Assembly (NCBI GenBank): GCA_023667015.1
Contig: JAMPAX010000001.1
Span: 233,343-297,342 of the forward strand
Direction: 5' to 3'
Length of the DNA: 64,000 nt
Source: Muribaculaceae bacterium
GTDB taxonomy: Bacteria; Bacteroidota; Bacteroidia; Bacteroidales; Muribaculaceae
Under the pieces are notes generated by a model that worked only from the letters and a program-made list of their open reading frames with translations, did not search any database and was not told where the DNA came from. Both the position numbers and the translations under genes were made by a program. Positions 26,198 through 35,427 of this stretch are shown one piece after another. Position 1 is the first letter of the stretch, and the number at the start of each line of letters is the position of its first letter.

Positions 26198-28321
26198 TTA
26201 TTTAATCAGATCCACACGGCCCTGTACTTCTGTCAGAACACTGCGGGCAATGCTGGGGCTAACTTCGGAGTAGTGAGAGAAGGACATGGTGCTGGTAGCA
26301 CGTCCGGAAGTGATTGTACGCAGAGCAGTCACATAACCGAACATTTCTGCCAGAGGAGCTTTAGCCTTGACGATGCGAGCACCGGAGCGGCTTGTCTCCA
26401 TACCTTCTACCTGGCCACGGCGCTTGTTGAGGTCACCGATGACGTCACCCATGCTTTCCTCGGGTGTCACAACTTCAATCTTCATGATGGGCTCCATAAG
26501 AACCGGACCTGCCTTCTCAGATGCCTTCTTGAATGCCTGGATGGCACAGAGCTCGAAGGAGAGCTGGTCGGAGTCCACGGGGTGGAAGCTACCATCGATC
26601 AGAGTGACTTTAAGACGCTCTACGGGATATCCGGCAAGAACACCGTTCTTCATAGCAGTCTGGAAGCCCTTCTGAACAGAGGGAATATATTCCTTGGGAA
26701 CGTTACCACCCTTAACCTCATCGACAAACTGGAGGCTACCTTCGAAGTCATCATCGGCAGGCTCAACGCGAACGATGATGTCGGCAAACTTACCGCGACC
26801 ACCGGTCTGTTTCTTGAATGTCTCACGAAGCTCTACAGGCTTGGTGATAGCCTCCTTGTATGTAACCTGTGGACGACCCTGGTTGCACTCAACCTTGAAT
26901 TCACGACGCAGACGGTCGATGATGATATCGAGGTGGAGCTCACCCATACCGGAGATAACGGTCTGGCCGGTCTCCTCGTTGGTTTCCACACGGAAGGTGG
27001 GGTCTTCTTCAGCGAGCTTCTGCAGACCAACGCCGAGCTTATCGAGGTCCTTCTGAGTCTTGGGTTCTACCGCGATACCGATTACGGGATCGGGGAACTC
27101 CATAGCCTCGAGAACGATAGGAGCGTTTTCGTCGCAGAGGGTATCACCAGTGCGGATATCCTTGAAGCCGACGCCGGCACCAATATCACCGCAGCCGATA
27201 CGCTCTTTGGGGTTCTGCTTGTTGGAATGCATCTGGAACAGACGGGAGATACGCTCCTTCTTACCTGAGCGGGTATTGAGGACGTAAGAGCCGGCATCGA
27301 TGTTACCGGAATATACACGGAAGAAGCAGAGACGACCAACATAGGGGTCGGTAGCAATCTTAAATGCGAGGGCAGCCATAGGAGCCTCAGGGGAGGGTTC
27401 GCGAGTAAGGATCTCGTCGGGGTCGCCCACGGCGTGACCTTCCACGGCACCTGCATCCTCAGGAGAGGGGAGGTAAGCGCAGACAGCGTCGAGCAGAGTC
27501 TGCACACCTTTATTCTTAAATGAAGAACCGCAGATCATGGGGTTGACAGCCATCGAAAGGGTAGCCTTGCGGATAGCGGCCTTGATTTCGTCGACTGTGA
27601 TGGTAGTGGGGTCGTCGAAATACTTCTCCATGAGGACGTCGTCAGTTTCAGCGAGAGTCTCGAGCATCTTGTCGCGCCAGGTCTCAGCCTCATCGCGGAG
27701 ATTGTCGGGAATTTCGTCAATGCTGTATTCAGCGCCCATGGTCTCATCGTGCCAGAAGATAGCCTTCATAGTCACGAGGTCAACCACGCCCTTGAAAGTC
27801 TCCTCTGCACCGATAGGAATCTGTATGGGGAGGGGGGTAGCGCCGAGCACGTCCTTCACTTGGCGAACAACCTCGAAGAAGTTAGCGCCGGAGCGGTCCA
27901 TCTTATTGACGTATCCAATACGGGGAACATTGTACTTGTCAGCCTGACGCCAAACGGTTTCAGACTGGGGTTCAACACCACCGACAGCGCAGAAAGCAGC
28001 TACGGCGCCGTCGAGTACACGCAGAGAGCGCTCCACCTCAACGGTGAAGTCCACGTGTCCCGGGGTGTCAATAAGGTTGATTTTATACTTATTATCCTTG
28101 TAGTTCCAGAACGTAGTAGTAGCAGCGGAGGTAATAGTAATACCGCGTTCCTGCTCCTGCTCCATCCAGTCCATGGTAGCGGCGCCATCATGCACCTCAC
28201 CGATTTTGTGGGTCAGACCGGTGTAGAAGAGGATACGTTCGGAAGTAGTAGTTTTTCCGGCATCGATGTGGGCCATGATGCCGATATTTCTGGTAAACTG
28301 GAGATCGTCGTGTTTAGCCAT
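26198..28321 (-). CDS. fusA: Elongation factor G
   Basis: A GTPase that drives translocation and ribosome recycling. The GTP motifs are AHIDAGKTT near residue 16, DTPGHVD near 90 and NKMDRSG near 140. The domain II-V blocks follow, including [10 protein letters not shown]. It has 707 residues. In the usual str operon tuf follows; here rpsJ follows 18 bases later, so tuf must be elsewhere in the genome. Confidence 0.98.
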   Translation of the reverse strand: MAKHDDLQFTRNIGIMAHIDAGKTTTSERILFYTGLTHKIGEVHDGAATMDWMEQEQERGITITSAATTTFWNYKDNKYKINLIDTPGHVDFTVEVERSLRVLDGAVAAFCAVGGVEPQSETVWRQADKYNVPRIGYVNKMDRSGANFFEVVRQVKDVLGATPLPIQIPIGAEETFKGVVDLVTMKAIFWHDETMGAEYSIDEIPDNLRDEAETWRDKMLETLAETDDVLMEKYFDDPTTITVDEIKAAIRKATLSMAVNPMICGSSFKNKGVQTLLDAVCAYLPSPEDAGAVEGHAVGDPDEILTREPSPEAPMAALAFKIATDPYVGRLCFFRVYSGNIDAGSYVLNTRSGKKERISRLFQMHSNKQNPKERIGCGDIGAGVGFKDIRTGDTLCDENAPIVLEAMEFPDPVIGIAVEPKTQKDLDKLGVGLQKLAEEDPTFRVETNEETGQTVISGMGELHLDIIIDRLRREFKVECNQGRPQVTYKEAITKPVELRETFKKQTGGRGKFADIIVRVEPADDDFEGSLQFVDEVKGGNVPKEYIPSVQKGFQTAMKNGVLAGYPVERLKVTLIDGSFHPVDSDQLSFELCAIQAFKKASEKAGPVLMEPIMKIEVVTPEESMGDVIGDLNKRRGQVEGMETSRSGARIVKAKAPLAEMFGYVTALRTITSGRATSTMSFSHYSEVSPSIARSVLTEVQGRVDLIK

Positions 28322-28335
28322 TGTCTCAGAATCAA

Positions 28336-28812
28336 TTAAAATCTAAAGTGAGCGAAAGCACGGTTGGCCTCAGCCATGCGGTGCATATCTTCTTTACGTT
28401 TGTAGGCTCCACCCTGATCGTTGAAGGCGTCGACGATTTCGGCAGCGAGTTTATCGGCCATAGTCTTGCCGCCACGCTTACGGGCGAATATGATAAGATT
28501 TTTCATTGATATAGACTCTTTGCGGTCTGCACGGATTTCCGTAGGCACCTGGAAAGTAGCGCCGCCTACTCTACGAGACTTCACCTCAACCTGAGGAGTA
28601 ACGTTTTCGAGGGCTTTTTTCCAGATTTCGAGAGCAGATTTTTCCTCGTTGGGCATCTTGGCCTTCACAGCTTCGAGTGCTGAATAGAAGATGGTGTAGG
28701 CAGTGTTCTTCTTGCCGTCATACATCAGATGATTGACAAACTTAGTGACGCGCACGTCATGGAAGACGGGATCGGGAAGAATCACCCTTTTCTTGGGTTT
28801 TGCTTTTCTCAT
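28336..28812 (-). CDS. rpsG: 30S ribosomal protein S7
   Basis: A primary 16S 3'-domain binder that contacts E-site tRNA. The ATG at 28812 ([15 protein letters not shown]) is chosen; a longer frame adds 23 codons of spacer. It has 158 residues. The 148-base spacer to rpsL may hold an S7 control site, as in Escherichia coli. Confidence 0.97.
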   Translation of the reverse strand: MRKAKPKKRVILPDPVFHDVRVTKFVNHLMYDGKKNTAYTIFYSALEAVKAKMPNEEKSALEIWKKALENVTPQVEVKSRRVGGATFQVPTEIRADRKESISMKNLIIFARKRGGKTMADKLAAEIVDAFNDQGGAYKRKEDMHRMAEANRAFAHFRF

Positions 28813-28960
28813 CGTTGTTTGTTTAGTGTTTTTGTTGGTGGCTGCCGTGTCGGCATCAGAGCCGATTCTTCGACTCCGCACTTATTGCGGGGTCTACTCA
28901 ACCTTAGCCATCCACGAAATCAAAAACAGGGGTTAATGATTTGTTAATTGTGGCGGCTTG
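28813..28960 (-). promoter_or_regulatory. rpsL-rpsG spacer with hairpin, possible S7 site
   Basis: A 148-base gap. GACTCCGC (28872-28879) pairs with GCGGGGTC (28887-28894) with one mismatch. In Escherichia coli S7 binds the rpsL-rpsG intercistronic RNA; whether the same holds in this phylum is not known from the sequence. Confidence 0.35.
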
Positions 28961-29344
28961 TTATTTCTTAGCTGCCTTAGGACGTTTTGCTCCATACTTA
29001 GAGCGACGCTGTGTGCGTCCCTGAACGCCGGCCGTATCGAGAGTACCACGCACGATGTGATAACGCACACCGGGAAGGTCTTTGACACGTCCGCCTCTCA
29101 CCATTACGATGGAGTGCTCCTGAAGATTGTGGCCCTCGCCGGGAATGTAGGAGTTCACTTCCTTGCCGTTGGTCAGTCTCACACGAGCTACCTTTCTCAT
29201 TGCTGAGTTAGGCTTCTTAGGAGTGGTAGTATACACACGTACACATACTCCACGACGCTGGGGACATGAATCCAATGCGGGCGATTTGCTCTTGTCTTTA
29301 AGAACGACACGTCCTTTTCTTACTAACTGCTGAATTGTAGGCAT
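28961..29344 (-). CDS. rpsL: 30S ribosomal protein S12
   Basis: A decoding-centre protein. The [12 protein letters not shown] start, [15 protein letters not shown], the TTPKKPNSA loop and [12 protein letters not shown], which includes the streptomycin-related positions, are all present with wild-type lysines. It has 127 residues. It is the first gene of the supercluster. Confidence 0.98.
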   Translation of the reverse strand: MPTIQQLVRKGRVVLKDKSKSPALDSCPQRRGVCVRVYTTTPKKPNSAMRKVARVRLTNGKEVNSYIPGEGHNLQEHSIVMVRGGRVKDLPGVRYHIVRGTLDTAGVQGRTQRRSKYGAKRPKAAKK

Positions 29345-29485
29345 TCTTGTCTGTTAATTTTTACTTTTTATTTATTTCTCTCTGCTTAATCCCATCACTC
29401 CACCAGCATACAATCACACCCGACTATCAAATTGATAACCAATTTAATAGCGAGCTGACCAATGAAGTGTGGCCTTAAAGCGTTG

Positions 29486-29517
29486 CAAAGATACTAACTT
29501 TTAAACAATTACACAAA
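29486..29517 (-). promoter_or_regulatory. Promoter of the ribosomal supercluster
   Basis: Minus strand: TTTG at 29514-29517, a 20-base spacer and TATCTTTG at 29486-29493. RNA start is predicted near 29480, giving a leader of about 135 nt before rpsL. This is the only full consensus promoter found for the whole supercluster. Confidence 0.8.
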
Positions 29518-29613
29518 TAATTTGATATAAAAATTGTAAAAAAAATTCTCAAACCCTATAAAACGCCTCCATAACACCCCCTTCAACCCTCAACTACAAA
29601 CTATCAACCTTCA

Positions 29614-29648
29614 AACACAAATCCCGGCCATTGGCCGGGATTTGTGTT
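29614..29648 (-). terminator. Terminator overlapping the nucleotidyltransferase stop
   Basis: A 16-bp perfect inverted repeat (29614-29629 with 29633-29648) with a 3-base loop. Its arm covers the first bases of the stop codon of the minus-strand gene. Confidence 0.75.
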
Positions 29649-30855
29649 ACTTTCCTTTAAGTCCGGAGGCTACCTTGTAGACCTTCTCATATATTCGACG
29701 GTCAATGTCGTCGAAAAAGATATCCCGACGGCTCATCACCCGCTCGGCTATCTGATAAAATTTCTTCAGACTTACATCCGAAAAACCTCCGGTTGGCGAT
29801 CCCTCCGAAAAACTCGGGATAAACACTCTGGGGAATCCCGCCCCGTGTATGTTGCACCCTACGCCTACTACAGTAGCGGTATTGAACATACAATTTATAC
29901 CTACCTTGGAGTGATCACCCATTATCAGACCACAAAATTGCAAATCTGTGCGCTGAAAGCTTCTCGTTGCATAGTTCCAAAGCCTTATCTTGGAGTAGTC
30001 ATTCTTGAGATTCGAGGAATTCACACCTGCCCCTATATTACACCACTCCCCTATTACGGCATTTCCTAAATAGCCGTCGTGAGCTTTGTTGGAATAACCA
30101 AAGATGACTACATTGTCTACCTCTCCTCCCACCTTTACGTATGGACCGAAGGTGCAACCGCCATATATCTTTGCGCCCATTCTCACTTTTCCCTTCCTAC
30201 AAAGGGCGAAAGGACCACGCACACAACTACCCTCCATTATCTGAGCTCCTACACCTATATATATAGGCCCCTCAGTAGTATTAAGCGTAGCTCCCTCCAC
30301 AGAAGCTCCATCCTCAATAAAAATCAGAGGGCGGCCTTCGGAATCTTCCATCGGACCTATCACTCTGTTGGATTCCGGCAGGGGGTTGGAAAGGCGACCG
30401 GCAGTCATCCGAAAATAGTCCTCCTCGAGCACTTCTATATTATGGATAAAGATATCATAAACCTGCATGACCCTACGGAGATTGCCTCCTTCAACCCTAT
30501 TTACGATTTTATGAGCCAGAAAATCTTCATAGCTACCATGGAAGGCTACAATATCATCCGGGATGTCACCAACAATAGCCTCACCGATTGCTAACGCCTC
30601 TATACGGCCCCATATTTGCGAGTCCGGCACGAGTGTTCCGGTGATAAAATAGCAGTCACTGACATCCTCGGGAAGTATTAGATACTTCTCGCGCAGATAT
30701 TCCACAGGAATTATACCACACTCCACTCCGGTAATATCACGCCACTTTGTGCGTATTGTAGAGATACCGATACGCAGGTCGCACATCGGACGGGTGAAGG
30801 TCAGCGGCAACAAATTGGTGTGGGCCAACTCAGTGTCGAAGAGTATTACATTCAT
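29647..30855 (-). CDS. GlmU-like sugar nucleotidyltransferase
   Basis: A Bacteroidetes-type protein that joins a degenerate nucleotidyltransferase N-terminal half (MNVILFDTELAHTNLLPLTF, then RPMCDLRIG) to a C-terminal left-handed beta-helix of hexapeptide repeats (about residues 185-340, for example VEGATLNTTEGPIYIGVGA). The second half includes GEWCNIGAGVNSSNLKNDY, the acetyltransferase-like turn. It probably makes or modifies a UDP-sugar such as UDP-GlcNAc, but the exact reaction is uncertain. It has 402 residues and a -7 box about 87 bases upstream, with a possible separate RNA further up. Confidence 0.8.
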   Translation of the reverse strand: MNVILFDTELAHTNLLPLTFTRPMCDLRIGISTIRTKWRDITGVECGIIPVEYLREKYLILPEDVSDCYFITGTLVPDSQIWGRIEALAIGEAIVGDIPDDIVAFHGSYEDFLAHKIVNRVEGGNLRRVMQVYDIFIHNIEVLEEDYFRMTAGRLSNPLPESNRVIGPMEDSEGRPLIFIEDGASVEGATLNTTEGPIYIGVGAQIMEGSCVRGPFALCRKGKVRMGAKIYGGCTFGPYVKVGGEVDNVVIFGYSNKAHDGYLGNAVIGEWCNIGAGVNSSNLKNDYSKIRLWNYATRSFQRTDLQFCGLIMGDHSKVGINCMFNTATVVGVGCNIHGAGFPRVFIPSFSEGSPTGGFSDVSLKKFYQIAERVMSRRDIFFDDIDRRIYEKVYKVASGLKGK

Positions 30856-30941
30856 ATATATCTGAACTTTTCATGACATTTCAAGCAATCGCCCATGACC
30901 GACAATCGCTCGTAGATTTGCACATAAGTGCACATCGTGTG

Positions 30942-30949
30942 CAAAGGTA
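30942..30949 (-). promoter_or_regulatory. -7 box of the nucleotidyltransferase gene
   Basis: TACCTTTG on the minus strand, 87 bases before the ATG. No good -33 box is seen. Confidence 0.5.
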
Positions 30950-30959
30950 ATAAAAATTT

Positions 30960-31192
30960 CTTAAAATGATGAAGCGACCTCCAAATTTCTCATTCGGAGG
31001 TCGCTTCTGTGATCTTTTGGAAAAGGCTTCTTTCACAAGGAGCATTTTTCTTAATCAACCACCAACTTACAAAATTAATACCACTATTACATACTTAATA
31101 GCATCTTTAGACTGCAATTTTTACTCTAAGTCTTTTTTTTATGACATTACCGCCGACTTTTTAGCCACGCGCTGTTGACGCTCCCGGCAATG
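30960..31192 (-). ncRNA. Candidate minus-strand small RNA or long leader
   Basis: Bounded by a full consensus promoter (31199-31230) and a 12-bp hairpin (30971-31007) followed on the minus strand by T-rich sequence. The predicted RNA is about 230 nt. Its 5' end can form CATTGCC with GGTAATG and an AGACT-AGTCT stem. No convincing ORF. If the hairpin is leaky, it would be a long 5' leader of the nucleotidyltransferase gene. Confidence 0.4.
30971..31007 (-). terminator. Terminator-like hairpin
   Basis: GAAGCGACCTCC (30971-30982) pairs perfectly with GGAGGTCGCTTC (30996-31007). On the minus strand it is followed by ATCATTTTAAGAAATTTTT. Confidence 0.55.
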
Positions 31193-31198
31193 ACTCCA

Positions 31199-31230
31199 CA
31201 AAGATATATAATTTTTCCTATTCTGTCAAA
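31199..31230 (-). promoter_or_regulatory. Consensus minus-strand promoter
   Basis: Minus strand: TTTG at 31227-31230, a 20-base spacer and TATCTTTG at 31199-31206. No gene starts within 300 bases downstream. Confidence 0.65.
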
Positions 31231-31241
31231 CTATTGTTTTA

Positions 31242-31251
31242 CCCCCCCCCC
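31242..31251 (+). repeat. Run of ten C
   Basis: A homopolymer of ten C lies 11 bases upstream of the -33 box of the minus-strand promoter, and 79-88 bases upstream of the -33 box of the aminopeptidase promoter. It is the longest C run in the window. Confidence 0.85.
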
Positions 31252-31329
31252 AAATATGCTACCTATAGGACTGTTTTATCCCTTTTTGGACAATATAAAG
31301 TGGCCTATTTTTCCACTGCTCGTTTTTTA

Positions 31330-31361
31330 CTTGCCTATTTCGGAGGGATTGCTTAATTTTG
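31330..31361 (+). promoter_or_regulatory. Promoter of the aminopeptidase gene
   Basis: CTTG at 31330-31333, a 20-base spacer and TAATTTTG at 31354-31361. RNA start near 31367 gives a leader of about 10 bases before the ATG at 31377. Confidence 0.65.
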
Positions 31362-31376
31362 ACTCATTAAAGTTTT

Positions 31377-33182
31377 ATGACTACCATGGAAAAGAAAAAT
31401 TTAGGATATCTGAAAAGACTTCGCGAAGTGATGAAAGAACACGGCATTGACGCCGTAGTCATAACCGGCACTGACCCCCACCAGAGCGAGCTTCCCCCGA
31501 TGCATTGGAGAGGACGCGAATGGCTCACCGGTTTTGAATCGGGCAACGGAACAAACGGCACAGCCGTAGTACTTCAAGATGAAGCACTCTGCTGGACAGA
31601 CTCACGCTACTTCATCCAAGCCGAAGCCCAGCTTCAAGGCACAGGCTTCAAGATGATGAAAGAAGATGGACCCGAAGCAGTAGACCTCATTGATTGGCTC
31701 GTAGAGCACACCAAAGCCGGACAGACCGTTGGCATCGACGGCATGACATTCTCCATATCGCTGGCACAGCGTATGGAACAAGAGCTCAACGACAATGGAG
31801 TGAAGCTCAACACCAACTTCCCACAGTTTGACTACATATACCCCGAGCGTCCCGAGCGTCCGAAAAACAAGCTATTTATCCACGATGAAAATATCGTTGG
31901 CGAGACAGTAGATTTCAAAGTAGAGCGCATCATGACTGAGGTGAAAGCTGAGTTGGCCAACGCTATCATGCTCTCAGCACTCGATGACATCGCCTGGGCC
32001 ACCAACCTGCGTACCGCCGGAGACATCGCCTTCTCACCGATATTTGTCAGCTACCTATATCTTGATGACAACCGTCGCGTACTCTTCGTAGATCCTGAGA
32101 AGCTCACACCGGAAGTTGAGGCACACCTCAAAAAATACAACTTTGAGGTACAGCCATATGAGTCAGTACTTGACTTTGCCGGAAAACTCCCCAAAGAGAC
32201 TCGCCTGCTTATAGACCCCGCCAAGACATCTCGCGGACTCTATGACCATATTGGCTGCACACCCGTCTTTGGCGGTGCCGGAGTAGCACGTCTGAAGAGC
32301 GTTAAGAACGACACTATGCTGGCCAACCTTAAGATAGCTATGGAGAAAGACGGCGTAGCATTGACCCGCTTCTTCATGATGGTAGAGAAAGAATACCCCA
32401 CCGGGAAACTCACCGAGGTAGAGCTTGGTCGCAGACTACGTGCACTCCGCTTGGCCGACAAAGCCTGTGTTGACGAAAGCTTCGCACCAATCCTTGGCTG
32501 GAACGCTCATGGAGCTATCGTACACTACGAAGCTACTGAAGAAACCGACGTAGCCATCCGGGGCGACGGACTGCTTTTGGTAGACTCCGGAGGCCAGTAC
32601 GTCTACGGCACCACTGACATCACCCGTACCGTAGCTCTGGGCACCCCCACTGAGGAACAGCGTCATGACTTCACCCTTGTCATGAAAGGACACATAGCCC
32701 TCTCACGCGCAAAATTCCCTCAAGGCACCCGTGGCTCACAGCTCGACTTCCTCGCTCGCCAATTCCTTTACAACGAAGGTAAAGCATACTACCATGGCAC
32801 AGGCCACGGTGTAGGATTCTTCATCAACTGCCACGAAGGACCGCAAAACATTCGTCTGAACGAAAACCCTGCCACTCTGGAGCCGGGAATGATCACCAGC
32901 AACGAGCCGGGACTCTACCTTGAGGGTCGCTATGGTATACGTTGCGAAAATCTCATAGTCACAGAACCTTGGAAGACCACAGAATTCGGAGACTTCTATC
33001 AGTTTGAAGAGATGACCCTCTTCCCCTTCGACCTGCGCCTGTTCCAGACAGAGATAATGACCGATGAAGAAATCGATTGGGTCAATACCTACCATGAGAA
33101 AGTGCGCACTCGCCTGACGCCGCTGCTGAATGCAGACGAAGCCGCCTGGCTGGCAGCCAAAACACAAAAAATAACAAAATAA
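31377..33182 (+). CDS. pepP: Xaa-Pro aminopeptidase (M24B)
   Basis: Removes N-terminal residues that precede proline, probably in the cytoplasm (no signal peptide). Two creatinase-like N-terminal domains are followed by the pita-bread M24 domain from about residue 315. Metal ligands are visible as Asp in LLVDSGGQY and TTDITRTV, His in HGTGHGVG, Glu in TSNEPGLY and Glu in IRCENLIV. A C-terminal M24_C segment completes the 601 residues. The start could also be the ATG at 31386. A carbonic-anhydrase-like gene follows after 12 bases, so they are likely cotranscribed. Confidence 0.92.
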   Translation: MTTMEKKNLGYLKRLREVMKEHGIDAVVITGTDPHQSELPPMHWRGREWLTGFESGNGTNGTAVVLQDEALCWTDSRYFIQAEAQLQGTGFKMMKEDGPEAVDLIDWLVEHTKAGQTVGIDGMTFSISLAQRMEQELNDNGVKLNTNFPQFDYIYPERPERPKNKLFIHDENIVGETVDFKVERIMTEVKAELANAIMLSALDDIAWATNLRTAGDIAFSPIFVSYLYLDDNRRVLFVDPEKLTPEVEAHLKKYNFEVQPYESVLDFAGKLPKETRLLIDPAKTSRGLYDHIGCTPVFGGAGVARLKSVKNDTMLANLKIAMEKDGVALTRFFMMVEKEYPTGKLTEVELGRRLRALRLADKACVDESFAPILGWNAHGAIVHYEATEETDVAIRGDGLLLVDSGGQYVYGTTDITRTVALGTPTEEQRHDFTLVMKGHIALSRAKFPQGTRGSQLDFLARQFLYNEGKAYYHGTGHGVGFFINCHEGPQNIRLNENPATLEPGMITSNEPGLYLEGRYGIRCENLIVTEPWKTTEFGDFYQFEEMTLFPFDLRLFQTEIMTDEEIDWVNTYHEKVRTRLTPLLNADEAAWLAAKTQKITK

Positions 33183-33194
33183 GCAAACCCGACA

Positions 33195-33752
33195 ATGGCA
33201 ATAATAAAAAGCGTAAGGGGCTTTACCCCCAAGATTGGCAAAGACTGCTTTCTCGCCGACAACGCCTGCATCATCGGCGACGTAACGATGGGCGATGAAT
33301 GCTCGGTATGGTACAGCACCGTACTTCGTGGCGACGTAAACACCATAACGATAGGCGATCGCGTCAACATTCAGGATGGCAGTGTACTGCATACCCTCTA
33401 TCAGAAATCCACCATAGAGATAGGCAACGACGTCTCCATCGGCCACAACGTCGTAATCCACGGCGCAAAAATTCGCGACTACGCCTTGATCGGCATGGGA
33501 GCGATAGTCATGGACGATGCAGAAGTAGGAGAAGGAGCCCTGGTAGCCGCCGGTAGCGTAGTATTAGGACGCACCAAGATAGGGCCTCACGAGATGTGGG
33601 CCGGCTGTCCCGCCAAATTCGTAAAGATGGTAGAGCCGGAGAAATCCAAAGAGATGAACGTAAAGATAGCGCACAACTATCTGATGTACTCGAAATGGTA
33701 TGACGATGAGACTCGAGCAGAGCTCCGCGCCGAAGAAAACGAAGATCGATAA
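33195..33752 (+). CDS. Gamma-carbonic anhydrase family protein
   Basis: A left-handed beta-helix trimer with metal held between subunits. The three His ligands are visible in SVLHTLY and SIGHNVVIHG, and the hexapeptide repeats run from about residue 10 to 140. It has 185 residues. Related proteins (YrdA, PaaY, CaiE groups) include active anhydrases and thioesterase helpers, so carbonic anhydrase activity is not assured. A 19-bp terminator begins at its stop. Confidence 0.88.
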   Translation: MAIIKSVRGFTPKIGKDCFLADNACIIGDVTMGDECSVWYSTVLRGDVNTITIGDRVNIQDGSVLHTLYQKSTIEIGNDVSIGHNVVIHGAKIRDYALIGMGAIVMDDAEVGEGALVAAGSVVLGRTKIGPHEMWAGCPAKFVKMVEPEKSKEMNVKIAHNYLMYSKWYDDETRAELRAEENEDR

Positions 33753-33785
33753 ATAAAATCGGCAAAGCCGATTTTATTTATCGAT
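33745..33785 (+). terminator. Terminator with a 19-bp stem
   Basis: 33745-33763 pairs perfectly with 33767-33785 around a 3-base AAA loop, overlapping the stop codon of the carbonic anhydrase-like gene. It is symmetric and could act in both directions. Confidence 0.85.
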
Positions 33786-33888
33786 AGTTGATTGTTGACA
33801 GTTGATTGATGATAGACAATTAATGATTAAGACTGTTAATAACTATTGCCGATAAAAACTAAAAAAAATAAAAAATTAGGTTTAAGAT

Positions 33889-33919
33889 TTTGCGGGTATG
33901 CAAAGAATGATTAATTTTG
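33889..33919 (+). promoter_or_regulatory. Promoter of rpsU
   Basis: TTTG at 33889-33892, a 19-base spacer and TAATTTTG at 33912-33919. The leader is about 88 bases. Confidence 0.75.
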
Positions 33920-34012
33920 CACCCGCAAAGTCCGAAGCCGCTTAGACATAAGCAAGCAGCGAGATCGGACAAAAAATTAAACAAGCAACAAATAAAAACC
34001 AGAATTAAAGAA

Positions 34013-34204
34013 ATGATTATTGTACAAGTAAAAGATGGCGAAAACATCGAGAAAGCTCTGAAGAAGTTCAAACGTAAATTTGAAAAGACCGGTATCATCA
34101 AGCAGCTCCGCGCTCGTCAGGCCTTTGAAAAGCCTTCAGTTACCAATCGCAAGAAGATGGTGAAGGCAATCTACGTTCAGCAGCTTCGTCAAGCTGAGCA
34201 GTAA
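34013..34204 (+). CDS. rpsU: 30S ribosomal protein S21
   Basis: A 63-residue basic protein (MIIVQVKDGENIEKALKKFK). In other Bacteroidetes S21 is linked to weakening of anti-Shine-Dalgarno pairing; this is family knowledge, not shown here. The ATG at 34013 is chosen over a longer frame that starts inside the -7 box. Genes rpsU, xerC and hpf follow one another as in many Bacteroidetes. Confidence 0.95.
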   Translation: MIIVQVKDGENIEKALKKFKRKFEKTGIIKQLRARQAFEKPSVTNRKKMVKAIYVQQLRQAEQ

Positions 34205-34331
34205 AATGCGAGCATCCGGGCTCACAGAGTCCGGAGCCATCCTGTACTGAAAGCAATCAAGATAAAGGACAGTGTGGGTGTTGAGTAGACATCTGCACTG
34301 CTTTGTCGTACTAATTACTCAATGAAAAAAT

Positions 34332-35312
34332 ATGGGTAATAACTTCCGCGAATTTGAAGACTATCTTCGCTATGAGTTGCGCCGCAGCCCTCATACCGTA
34401 CGTGCCTACCTTTCCGACGTAGAGGAACTCTATGGCCGGCTCAAGACTGAAAAGGGAAATGAGGCAGTAGTTGCCTCAGCCTCAGCCGCTGAAATTCGCA
34501 GATGGCTCGGAGAAATTGCACGCACGAAAAAATCTCCGGCAAGTCTAAAACGAAGATTGCAATCAGTACGCTCATATTTCAAATTCCTTTGCAGACACTC
34601 CATACTTAAAGTCAATCCGGCTGCCGACATCACACCCATTAAACTTCCGAAGAAACTCCCCGAGTTCATACAAGCAGAGGAGATGGAACAATTATTGGCT
34701 GAATTGGAGAATACTTCCGACAATGTAGACATAAGCAACTCAGACACAATAAATCCCGGAGTTAAAAACTCCACAGAAGAGCTCAGAGACAGCCTGATAC
34801 TCGAGCTGCTATACACCACCGGTATGCGACGCGCAGAGCTATTAGGAGTTAGCGACATCGACATCGACTTCCACGCTTGCGAACTAAAAGTACTGGGAAA
34901 ACGTCGGAAACAGAGGGTCATACCCCTCGACAGAGGGATGTTGACAAAAATTCAGAGATGGCAAAAAGAACGAGACCTGCTATGGCCCGAACTCTCTGAG
35001 CCTCGGCCGCTGATAGCCACCCGCCAGGGGCGCATGTCGGAATCCACACTCTATCGCATTGTCCGAAGAGAGCTTCAGGGAGTCAACACCTCGCGCAAGA
35101 GTCCGCATACACTTCGCCACACTTTTGCCACAGCCATGCTCAACGGCGGCTCACACATCAACGAAGTAAAAGAATTTTTAGGGCATTCATCGCTTGCTAC
35201 AACACAGATTTACACTCACATAAGCTTCACAGAGCTTATGAAAAGCTACGACAGGGCGCATCCCAGGGGCGATAATCACCAAGAAAAAAACACATCGGAT
35301 GAGCCAAAATGA
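34332..35312 (+). CDS. xerC: Tyrosine recombinase XerC
   Basis: Resolves chromosome dimers at dif with a partner. The N-terminal SAM-like core-binding domain (residues 1-95) is followed by the catalytic domain with Arg166 in TGMRRAEL, Lys in VLGKRRKQR, His259 and Arg262 in HTLRHTF, His in LGHSS and the nucleophile Tyr294 in IYTH. The 326 residues include an insertion of about 20 residues (DNVDISNSDTINPG) before the Arg block. Its position after rpsU supports a housekeeping rather than an integrase role. Confidence 0.92.
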   Translation: MGNNFREFEDYLRYELRRSPHTVRAYLSDVEELYGRLKTEKGNEAVVASASAAEIRRWLGEIARTKKSPASLKRRLQSVRSYFKFLCRHSILKVNPAADITPIKLPKKLPEFIQAEEMEQLLAELENTSDNVDISNSDTINPGVKNSTEELRDSLILELLYTTGMRRAELLGVSDIDIDFHACELKVLGKRRKQRVIPLDRGMLTKIQRWQKERDLLWPELSEPRPLIATRQGRMSESTLYRIVRRELQGVNTSRKSPHTLRHTFATAMLNGGSHINEVKEFLGHSSLATTQIYTHISFTELMKSYDRAHPRGDNHQEKNTSDEPK

Positions 35313-35325
35313 CAAAAATTTTGTT

Positions 35326-35333
35326 TATCTTTG
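35326..35333 (+). promoter_or_regulatory. -7 box of hpf
   Basis: TATCTTTG, 95 bases before the hpf ATG. A GC-rich hairpin-capable leader follows. The -33 box is not clear. Confidence 0.5.
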
Positions 35334-35427
35334 TGAGAGCCTCAAAGTCCACCGGATCATCATTCCCCTCCCGGGGAGTCTCCGGAGGAATCGGTTCCGA
35401 ATATAAACCTCCAAAATACAGACAATT

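Noticed and set aside
26048..27268. 406-codon plus-strand ORF opposite fusA and rpsJ
   Set aside because: A long antisense frame caused by codon bias of the highly expressed fusA; the real protein is clear on the minus strand.
30966..31178. 70-codon plus-strand ORF upstream of the aminopeptidase
   Set aside because: It crosses the terminator-like hairpin and the predicted minus-strand RNA, has no family-like features and no promoter of its own.
34332..35312. XerC as the integrase of a mobile element
   Set aside because: It lies in the conserved rpsU-xerC-hpf order and no element ends or cargo genes flank it, so the housekeeping role is preferred.
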